DNA from: Stutzerimonas stutzeri
Lineage (GTDB): Bacteria; Pseudomonadota; Gammaproteobacteria; Pseudomonadales; Pseudomonadaceae
Direction: 5' to 3'
Length of the DNA: 64,000 nt
NCBI RefSeq assembly: GCF_018138085.1
Contig: NZ_CP073105.1
Span: 2,790,001 to 2,854,000 of the forward strand
Positions 57,906 through 64,000 of this stretch are shown one piece after another. The position numbers and the translations under genes are program-made. Numbering within the stretch: the first letter of the stretch is position 1; each line of letters opens with the position of its first letter. Below the pieces are notes generated by a model. It worked only from the letters and a program-made list of their open reading frames with translations. It had not been told where the DNA came from and ran no database searches.

Positions 57906-58184
57906 ATGGCAAAAGCCATGGCCCGCCATATCTTGGTGAAGACCGAAGCCGAAGCGGTCCAGTTGAAAAAACGCATCGCCAACGGCGAGGCCTTCGATGT
58001 GCTCGCCCGCAAACATTCGACCTGCCCGTCCGGCAAGAAAGGTGGCGACCTCGGCGAAGTGCGCCCCGGACAGATGGTCCGCAGCATCGATCAGGTGATT
58101 TTCAAGAAGCCGTTGCGCGACGTTCACGGACCGATCAAGAGCCAGTTCGGCTACCACCTGGTGCAGGTCTTCTACCGCGACTGA
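57906..58184 (+). CDS. ppiC: Peptidyl-prolyl cis-trans isomerase C (parvulin)
   Basis: A 92-residue single-domain cytoplasmic parvulin, the size of E. coli PpiC. The family pattern is complete: ARHILVKTEAEAVQLKKRI, FDVLARKHSTCPSGKKGGDL, GPIKSQFGYHLVQV. There is no signal peptide. GAGGAG precedes the ATG. It converges with the ZapE-like gene, leaving six bases between the stops, and is unrelated in function to the TRAP operon on its other side. Confidence 0.95.
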   Translation: MAKAMARHILVKTEAEAVQLKKRIANGEAFDVLARKHSTCPSGKKGGDLGEVRPGQMVRSIDQVIFKKPLRDVHGPIKSQFGYHLVQVFYRD

Positions 58185-58190
58185 CCGCCG

Positions 58191-59315
58191 TCAGATCACC
58201 GCGCCAAATCGTTGCAGCTGCATCTCGCGCAGCCGGCTCAACGTCCGGCGAAACGGGAACGCCAGGTAACCTTGCGTATAAAGCCCTTCCAGCGCCACCT
58301 GGGCCTCGAGGTACAGAGGGACGCCACGGTCGTAGCACTCGTCCACGAGCGCGATGAAGCGCCTGACCGCATCGTCGCGCCGCGCCAGCTGTGGCAGGTC
58401 CCGGTCCCCCGCCTCCACCCTCGCTGCAGCGTCTTCCGTACCGCGCGCGATGCGTCCTTCACGCGGCTCCCCGCCCAGCATCGGTACCTCACTGAGCAGA
58501 ATCGCCGAGAAGCGATCGCACAGCGCGATGAAGTCCAGCGCCGAAAACGGTTGCTCGCACAGATCGGCGAAGCGACACCACAGAACCGAGTCACTGCAAC
58601 CCACCGCCTGCAGTGCGCGCCGACCGATACTCACCGGAGCGGCACTGGCATGCTGGCCGTCGGTCAATGCCTGGAAAACGGCTTGCAGTGCACCACCGCG
58701 GCCCGGCTCAGCTACCCAGTAACGCTGCAACGCAGCACCCGGGCGCAACCGATGGTCCTCTCCACCGTCCACATCGAGCACTTCCATGTTCTGCTCGATG
58801 GCGGCGATGGCGGGCAGAAAACGCTCACAGTTGAAGCCGTCCGCGTAGAGCTGGTCGGGCGGCTGATTGGACGTGGCGACGATAACCACTCCATGGTCGA
58901 ACATCACCCGGAACAGGCGCCCCAGGATGATGGCGTCACCGATATCACCTACGAATAGCTCATCGAAGCAGAGCACCCTGACCTGTTCACTGAGCTCCCG
59001 GGCCAGCGCTTGCAGCGGGTCGGCCGTGCCGTTGAGCTGGAACAGACGAACATGCACCCAACGCATGAAGTGATGGAAATGCTGTCGGCGTGAAGGGATC
59101 CGCAGGCTGCGGTGGAAGATGTCCATCAACCAGGTCTTACCGCGGCCAACCGGGCCCCACAGATAGATACCACGCGGGGCGATGGCCGCGTCGTCGTGCA
59201 GCGCCTGGTAACAAGCCTGCAACCGCTCGACCGCCCGCTGTTGGGCTGCATCGCTGACGAAGCCACGAAGTTCGACGGCCTGCTGATACAGGGCAAGCGG
59301 TGTGGTGTGTTCCAT
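58191..59315 (-). CDS. zapE: AFG1/ZapE-family cell-division ATPase
   Basis: A 374-residue cytoplasmic P-loop ATPase. Walker A is GPVGRGKTWLMDIFHRSL near residue 54. LCFDELFVGDIGDAIILGRLF is the Walker B region typical of the family, and VIVATSNQPPDQLY is sensor 1. ZapE acts at the Z-ring during constriction in E. coli. Pseudomonads usually carry a copy near rplM-rpsI (recalled), so this one may be a second, diverged paralogue; the symbol is therefore tentative. It converges on ppiC. Confidence 0.82.
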   Translation of the reverse strand: MEHTTPLALYQQAVELRGFVSDAAQQRAVERLQACYQALHDDAAIAPRGIYLWGPVGRGKTWLMDIFHRSLRIPSRRQHFHHFMRWVHVRLFQLNGTADPLQALARELSEQVRVLCFDELFVGDIGDAIILGRLFRVMFDHGVVIVATSNQPPDQLYADGFNCERFLPAIAAIEQNMEVLDVDGGEDHRLRPGAALQRYWVAEPGRGGALQAVFQALTDGQHASAAPVSIGRRALQAVGCSDSVLWCRFADLCEQPFSALDFIALCDRFSAILLSEVPMLGGEPREGRIARGTEDAAARVEAGDRDLPQLARRDDAVRRFIALVDECYDRGVPLYLEAQVALEGLYTQGYLAFPFRRTLSRLREMQLQRFGAVI

Positions 59316-59387
59316 GAAGCCCGAACCCGGTTGATATCCGACGATGGTAACGCAGCCGGACCGCGAGACCGGTACCGGACGATTCGT

Positions 59388-60299
59388 TCAGCTGCCGGGT
59401 GGCGAATACATCAATTTTTCCGCCTGTTGGCGCACTTGCTCAAGCAGTTCCAGTTGCGCCGCAGGTGCCGCCTCCTGGGCCCGTACCAGCGCATACAGCG
59501 GTACCGGCACCTGAGGCTCCAAAGGGCGCGCCTGAATCGACTGCCCGCCACCGTGCAGTGCCGTGAGCGGATCGACCAATGCCAGTCCCTGCCCGGCCTC
59601 GACCAGGCTTCGTGCCAGCTGGTAGGTCTGCACCCAGGTATCGATACGGGGAGGCGAAGCGAGTGCCTCGAGATGCCCCCGCAACAAGCCGCCGAGCGCA
59701 TCGCGGGTATCCAGGCCGATCAACGGCGCATCGGCCAGTTGCTCCAGTCGAAATGGTTGCGCTAGCGCCTCCTCCGGCCACCAGCCCGCTGGCGCGATCA
59801 CCATCATCCGCCCCTGCGCGAGGGTCTGGCTACTGAGGCCGGGATGTTCCACCGCCTGCAGCGTCAGGCCGAGATCCGCCGCGCGCAGCAGCAGCGCGTC
59901 GACGATCTCCGTCGTGTGCTGAGTCGCCAGATGGCATCGCGTCCCGGCAAAACGCTTTCGCCAGCATCGCAGCGCCTCGGGCACCAACGCCTGCGCCAGT
60001 GCCGGCGTACAGATCAACCGTAGCGCGCGCTCTTCGCCACGCCCCAGGTTGTCCGCCAAGCGCCGAAGGCTCTGCAGATCCGCGGCGATGCGTTCGGTTT
60101 CTTGCTGCAGGATGCGCGCTTCGGCGGTCGGCTGTAGCTTGCCTCGCACGCGGCTGAACAGCGCGAATCCGAGTTGCTGTTCCGCATGCTTGAGAATCTT
60201 GCTCGCCGCCGGCTGCGAGATGTGCAGCAGCTGCGCCGCCGCCGTCAGGCTGCCGGTCTGCAAGATGGCCTGAAACAGTTCGATGTGGCGAAGACGCAT
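59388..60299 (-). CDS. LysR-family regulator divergent from a D-amino-acid dehydrogenase
   Basis: A 303-residue regulator. The helix-turn-helix is LRHIELFQAILQTGSLTAAA then LHISQPAASKILKHAEQQLG. The rest is the effector domain, with VQTYQLARSLVEAGQGLALV near the end. The ATG at 60299 is seven bases after GGAG, deciding it over ATGs at 60305 and 60332. A perfect T-N11-A palindrome lies between it and the dehydrogenase gene, so it most likely controls that gene and its own transcription. Confidence 0.88.
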   Translation of the reverse strand: MRLRHIELFQAILQTGSLTAAAQLLHISQPAASKILKHAEQQLGFALFSRVRGKLQPTAEARILQQETERIAADLQSLRRLADNLGRGEERALRLICTPALAQALVPEALRCWRKRFAGTRCHLATQHTTEIVDALLLRAADLGLTLQAVEHPGLSSQTLAQGRMMVIAPAGWWPEEALAQPFRLEQLADAPLIGLDTRDALGGLLRGHLEALASPPRIDTWVQTYQLARSLVEAGQGLALVDPLTALHGGGQSIQARPLEPQVPVPLYALVRAQEAAPAAQLELLEQVRQQAEKLMYSPPGS

Positions 60300-60330
60300 G
60301 AGCATGCTCCAGAGCTGACGTGTCCGGAGC

Positions 60331-60345
60331 ATAACCGTGGGTTAT
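60331..60345. promoter_or_regulatory. Perfect LysR-type operator between the regulator and the dehydrogenase
   Basis: ATAACC GTG GGTTAT is an exact inverted repeat containing T-N11-A. It lies 32 bp from the regulator start and 79 bp from the dehydrogenase start. Confidence 0.65.
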
Positions 60346-60423
60346 AGGTCGCCTCCATCCTTTCATTGGCCGGGCGCGCCGGCCGTGCTTAGGCTTCGGT
60401 CATCGATTTGTTGGAGTGGCACG

Positions 60424-61668
60424 ATGCGAATAGCGGTAATCGGCGGTGGCGTCATCGGCTTGAGCACAGCCTATGCCCTGGTGCGGCGAGGCCATCAGGT
60501 GGACCTGATCGAAAAGCGCAACCAGGTTGCCCTGGAGACCAGCTTCGCCAACGGTGGTCAACTCAGCTACCGCTACGTGTCACCGCTTGCCGATGCGGGC
60601 GTTCCCCTGCAGGCGCTTGGCTGGCTACTGCGTGGAGACGATGCCCCTCTACGTTTTCGCCCAAGAATGAGCCGGCAGCAATGGCGCTGGTGCCTGCGTT
60701 TTCTGCTCGCCTGCCGACGCTCCGTCAACCGACGCAACGCCGCACATCTGCTGCGCCTCGCACTGCACAGCCAGCAGGCATTGCGCAGCTGGAGAGAAGA
60801 GGACGGTCTCGGTGACTTCGACTGGCGCGCCAATGGCAAGCTGGTGATCTATCGCGACCGAGCCAGCTTCGAAAAGGCGGCTGGCGGCCTCGACGCTAAT
60901 GCAGGGCAACTCCTGCTCGACGCTCAGCAATGCGGCGAGATCGAACCCGCCCTGCGGCCGCTGGTGGCTGAACTGCAGGGCGGCATCTATTCGCCAGGCG
61001 ACGAGGTCGCCGATTGCCAACTGTTTTGTCGGCGGCTGCTGAAGCGGCTGGAAGCATCGTCGGGGTTCCGGCTGCATTGTGGCCAGGCGGTCAGCGCGTT
61101 CCATACCCAGGCTGGGCGTATCCGCTCGCTTGGCCTCGAGAACGGGGCGCTCGAAGTGGATCACGTGGTAGTGGCGGCCGGCGCCGCCAGTGTCGCATTG
61201 CTGAAGCCGTTGGGTATCGAATTGCCGATCTATCCACTCAAAGGCTATAGCTTGACGCTGCCGCTGCGCCACCAGACCGGCGTGCCTGAAACCAACGTGA
61301 CCGACTACGACAATAAGGTGGTCTATGCGCGGCTCGGCGAGCAATTACGCGTCGCGGCAATGGTGGACATCGGTGGCTGGGACGCCACCGTCGATAGAGG
61401 CCGGATCGCCATGCTGCAACGCCTTGCCAGCGAAACCTTCCCCGACGCCGGCGACTATCGCAACGCCACGCAATGGGCTGGCCTGCGGCCTGCGACTCCG
61501 GAGGGCACGCCGCTGCTCGGCGCCTCTCCGTTTGCCAATCTCTGGCTCAATGTGGGCCATGGCAGTCTCGGCTTCACCCTGGCCTGCGGGAGCGCCGACG
61601 TGCTCTGCGATCTGATCGACGATCAGCGCCCTGCCGTTACGCTGGACGGCCTCACCCTCACTGCCTGA
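60424..61668 (+). CDS. FAD-dependent D-amino-acid dehydrogenase (DadA family)
   Basis: A 414-residue flavoenzyme that should oxidise a D-amino acid (or proline-like secondary amine) to an imino acid. The FAD motif is MRIAVIGGGVIGLSTAYALV and DLIEKRNQVALETSFANGGQ continues the DAO-family start. The C-terminal WAGLRPATPEGTPLLGASPF and NVGHGSLGFTLACGSA are the second FAD-binding region. The ATG at 60424 has TTGGAG upstream. It is divergent from LysR and followed after 26 bp by the broken ridA, whose product would have hydrolysed the imine it makes. Confidence 0.88.
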   Translation: MRIAVIGGGVIGLSTAYALVRRGHQVDLIEKRNQVALETSFANGGQLSYRYVSPLADAGVPLQALGWLLRGDDAPLRFRPRMSRQQWRWCLRFLLACRRSVNRRNAAHLLRLALHSQQALRSWREEDGLGDFDWRANGKLVIYRDRASFEKAAGGLDANAGQLLLDAQQCGEIEPALRPLVAELQGGIYSPGDEVADCQLFCRRLLKRLEASSGFRLHCGQAVSAFHTQAGRIRSLGLENGALEVDHVVVAAGAASVALLKPLGIELPIYPLKGYSLTLPLRHQTGVPETNVTDYDNKVVYARLGEQLRVAAMVDIGGWDATVDRGRIAMLQRLASETFPDAGDYRNATQWAGLRPATPEGTPLLGASPFANLWLNVGHGSLGFTLACGSADVLCDLIDDQRPAVTLDGLTLTA

Positions 61669-61694
61669 TCGAGTCAACCAAGAGGAGCTTTAAC

Positions 61695-62061
61695 ATGACG
61701 ATTCAACGCATCGACACCACGGAACGAGTCCGCCGCCGTTAGTTTCGCCAATCTGATCTTCCTCGCCGGGCAAGTACCTGACGATCGTAGCGAAGATGCT
61801 GCCGGCCAGACTCGCCAGGTATTGGCCAAGATCGACCGTTTGCTGGCCTCGGCCGGATCCGATCGGTCACGAATACTCAGCGCACAGATCTGGCTGAAAG
61901 ACATAGACGCCGACTTCGCCGCGATGAACGCCGTCTGGTGCGAATGGTTGCCAGCCGGTTGCGCGCCGGCTCGAGCGACCGTCGAAGCGCGACTCGCCTC
62001 GCCAAACGTACTGGTGGAGATCATGGTGATCGCCGCCGGTGCCATGCCGAACCCGTCCTGA
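61695..62061 (+). pseudogene. Frameshifted RidA/YjgF-family imine deaminase
   Basis: A RidA-like reading frame broken near its start. The ATG at 61695 (after GAGGAG) gives MTIQRIDTTERVRRR and stops at 61740. The remaining family sequence (VSFANLIFLAGQVPDD, KIDRLLASAGSDRSRILSAQ, ARATVEARLASPNVLVEIMV) continues in another frame to 62061. The break is near 61724-61732: family members normally have R-M-S here, and loss of two bases from a CGCATGTCC-like stretch would give the observed order. The rest is intact and codon use is normal, so the loss is recent or a sequencing error. Confidence 0.8.
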
Positions 62062-62138
62062 TCGAGCGTACCGACACGGGGCAGCCGCCCGCGCAGACGA
62101 ATAGACAACTCATTCGAACAACAACAAAAGAGGGACTC

Positions 62139-63113
62139 ATGATGAAGCAGAAAATCCGTATCGGCTTGCTGAGCTGTGCCCTGGCAGGCTCGCTGTACGC
62201 TGCCACTGGCGTCGCCCAGGAGCGTTTCGTCACTATCGGCACCGGTGGCCAGACTGGCGTCTACTACACGGCCGGTCAGTCGGTCTGCCGTTTTCTCAAT
62301 CGCGCCGAGGTGCAGCCGGCCATCAAATGCAATGCGCCGTCCACGGCCGGTAGCGTGACCAATATCGTGGCGCTGGAGAGCGGTGAATACGAGTTCGGCT
62401 TCATTCAGTCCGATCACCAGCACAAAGCCCTCAATGGCCTCGCTCCGTTCGACAAGAAGGGTCCGCTCGAGGACCTTCGTGCAGTATTTTCATTGCAGAC
62501 CGAAATTCTCACGGTGGTCGCGCGAAGCGACAGCGGCATCGAGTCGTTCGATGATCTCAAGGGCAAACGGGTAAACATTGGCGTGCCGGGTTCGGGTAGC
62601 CGCGACACCTTCGACGAAGTGATGAAAGCCAAAGGCTGGAGCAACGCCGACTTCGCCCTGGCCGGCGAGCTAAAGCCCGCAGAGATGGCCTCGGCACTGG
62701 GCGATAACAACCTCGACGCCATCACTTACGTGGTCGGCCACCCCAGTGGGGCGATCCAGGAGGCGCTCACCAATGTCGATGCGAAGCTCATTCCCGTCTC
62801 CGGGCCGGAAATCGACGCGTTCTTGCAGCACGCCGACTATTACACCGCAGCGCAGATACCGGCGGGGCTGTACCCGGGCGTCAATACCGCGGTGCCTTCG
62901 ATTGGCGGCAAGGCCGTGCTGGCCACGACCTCGGAAACCGACCCCGAAATCGTCTATCAGCTGGTCAAGGCTGTCTTTGACAACCTCGAGCGTTTCAAGC
63001 GACTGCACCCGGCCTTTGCCGACCTGGAAGCCAAAGACATGATTCGGGTCGGCCTGACCGCGCCGTTGCATGAAGGGGCCGAGCGCTTCTATAAGGAAAA
63101 AGGGTGGCTCTGA
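62139..63113 (+). CDS. TAXI-family TRAP substrate-binding protein (orphan)
   Basis: A 324-residue periplasmic binding protein. The signal peptide is MMKQKIRIGLLSCALAGSLYAATGVAQ. The TAXI signature is RFVTIGTGGQTGVYYTAGQS, followed by CNAPSTAGSVTNIVALESGE and FDDLKGKRVNIGVPGSGSRDT. Tandem ATGs at 62139 and 62142 follow AGAGGGACTC. TAXI proteins normally work with a fused DctQM membrane protein encoded next to them; none is seen within this window. Its position after dadA and ridA suggests an amino-acid-like ligand, such as glutamate or a D-amino acid, but this is inference. Confidence 0.85.
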   Translation: MMKQKIRIGLLSCALAGSLYAATGVAQERFVTIGTGGQTGVYYTAGQSVCRFLNRAEVQPAIKCNAPSTAGSVTNIVALESGEYEFGFIQSDHQHKALNGLAPFDKKGPLEDLRAVFSLQTEILTVVARSDSGIESFDDLKGKRVNIGVPGSGSRDTFDEVMKAKGWSNADFALAGELKPAEMASALGDNNLDAITYVVGHPSGAIQEALTNVDAKLIPVSGPEIDAFLQHADYYTAAQIPAGLYPGVNTAVPSIGGKAVLATTSETDPEIVYQLVKAVFDNLERFKRLHPAFADLEAKDMIRVGLTAPLHEGAERFYKEKGWL

Positions 63114-63258
63114 GCGAAACTCGCTACCCGGTCGGGATCGCCTAATGGGAATGTAGGCAGGACGGCCGCGGCTTCGCCTACCGGCCTGCGGTGCCAAACG
63201 GGCCGTCTACAAAGTTCGTTTGGCGCCCTCGCTGACCGCCTGTCGGCCGCCATTTTTC

Positions 63259-63276
63259 CTGTCACTAAGCTGTCGC
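63259..63276 (+). promoter_or_regulatory. PHO box upstream of phoX
   Basis: CTGTCAC, TAAG, CTGTCGC matches CTGTCAT-N4-CTGTCAT at six and five of seven positions. TAGCGT follows at a ten-base distance (63287-63292) as a possible -10, the arrangement expected for a PhoB-activated promoter. Confidence 0.6.
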
Positions 63277-63326
63277 AAGCCCGGCCTAGCGTCACAGTTC
63301 CGTCGATTATCCTATGGAGCTGCGTC

Positions 63327-64000
63327 GTGACTGACGATAACAACATACTGTTTGGCAATGGCGATGAACTGCCGAGCAACCGTTCAGCCAACCCTCACAT
63401 TCAAGACGTCATCAATCTGGGGCGACGCAAGATTCTGGCCGGCGGCGCTGCGCTGGGTGCGCTCGCCTTCCTCGGCGGCGTACCGGCTCTGGCTGACCAA
63501 GCCAAGCCGGCGTTCAAGCGCCGCGATCGCCTGCCGTTCGATGCTGTGGGCATAAACAGAGCCGACACGGTTACGGTCCCGGCAGGCTATACCGCGACGG
63601 CCTTTATTCCCTGGGGCACGCCTATTTGCGGCAGCTACCCAGGCTATCTGGAAGATGCCAGCAACAGCGCGCAAGACCAGGCGCAACAGACCGGCATGCA
63701 CCATGACGGTATGCACTTCTTCCCAATGGACGCGAAGTTCAGAGCTCGCAAGAGCGATCACGGCCTTCTCGCTGTAAACCACGAATATATCGATGCCCCG
63801 CTACTTCATCGAAACGGCCCTACGGTCGTCAACGGCAAGCGGGTCAACGCTGATGAGGTGCGAAAGGAAATCAACGCTCACGGCGTATCGATCGTGGAAG
63901 TCCGCCGCAGCGTTCGCGGCGAATGGACCATGTTGCCTTCGGCCCAGAATCGACGCATCACTGGCGCCACACCGATGCGAATCGAGGGGCCAGCTCGCGG
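63327..64000 (+). CDS. phoX: PhoX-family alkaline phosphatase, 5' part
   Basis: Open to the window end, 224 codons visible. The GTG at 63327 follows GGAG by eight bases; an upstream ATG runs into a stop after a few codons. The N-terminus has a Tat signal: LGRRKILAGGAALGALAFLG after about 38 residues, with the twin arginines followed by a hydrophobic stretch. The mature part has DTVTVPAGYTATAFIPWGTP, HHDGMHFFPMD and GLLAVNHEYID, characteristic of PhoX/DUF839 phosphatases, which are Tat-exported and calcium-dependent. The PHO box upstream agrees with phosphate-starvation control. The C-terminal part lies outside the window. Confidence 0.88.
   Translation, partial: MTDDNNILFGNGDELPSNRSANPHIQDVINLGRRKILAGGAALGALAFLGGVPALADQAKPAFKRRDRLPFDAVGINRADTVTVPAGYTATAFIPWGTPICGSYPGYLEDASNSAQDQAQQTGMHHDGMHFFPMDAKFRARKSDHGLLAVNHEYIDAPLLHRNGPTVVNGKRVNADEVRKEINAHGVSIVEVRRSVRGEWTMLPSAQNRRITGATPMRIEGPAR

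Noticed and set aside
63161..63207. GACGGCC/GGCCGTC inverted repeat after the TAXI gene
   Set aside because: The arms are 33 bases apart with no T run; it may pair, but cannot be called a terminator.

Overview
The window is a 64 kb piece of chromosome from a high-GC gammaproteobacterium. It is most likely a Pseudomonas of the stutzeri group (Stutzerimonas), though the genus call is an inference from gene order and protein similarity that I recall. The run gloB, mltD, two peptide-binding proteins, two permeases, a double ATPase, fabI, ppiD, hupB, lon, clpX, clpP, tig matches the P. aeruginosa PA1800-PA1814 neighbourhood. I see no tRNA, rRNA, CRISPR array, insertion sequence or prophage.

Layout. 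1-12.5 kb: a partial methyltransferase, gloB, mltD, an HDOD protein, and the five-gene Npp/Yej-type peptide ABC importer overlapping fabI. 12.6-21 kb: the protein-quality block on the minus strand (ppiD, hupB, lon, clpX, clpP, tig). lon and clpX each have a sigma-32-like promoter, and hupB has a near-consensus sigma-70 promoter. 21-32 kb: DoxX, an unknown small protein, a membrane-anchored flavoprotein, a first TRAP transporter, a SAF-domain oxidoreductase, tpx and an AGCS amino-acid symporter. 32-40.8 kb: tamB/tamA, a GNAT enzyme, xthA and a PstS-OmpA fusion. 40.9-50.5 kb: the mannitol/arabitol-type regulon, with mtlZ and mtlR ahead of mtlEFGKDY. 50.7-53 kb: an acyl-CoA dehydrogenase divergent from a LysR regulator. 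53-57.8 kb: a second TRAP transporter with a LacI regulator, whose first gene fuses a gluconokinase to the small TRAP membrane subunit. 57.9-64 kb: ppiC, a ZapE-like ATPase, a LysR/D-amino-acid dehydrogenase pair, a frameshifted RidA, an orphan TAXI binding protein, and a PHO-box-preceded phoX cut by the window end.

The most unusual item is the sugar-acid TRAP operon at 53.1-57.8 kb. A gluconokinase of normal length is joined in frame, through a low-complexity linker, to a four-helix DctQ subunit, which would place the kinase on the cytoplasmic face of the importer. A 14-bp near-palindrome centred on TAGCGCTA lies upstream of the gene. An almost identical copy lies inside the linker, as if an old intergenic operator had been absorbed into the reading frame. 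Other notable items are the flavoprotein that has lost both redox cysteines, six iterated half-sites before mtlE, the paired sigma-32 promoters, the two candidate PHO boxes, and the broken ridA.
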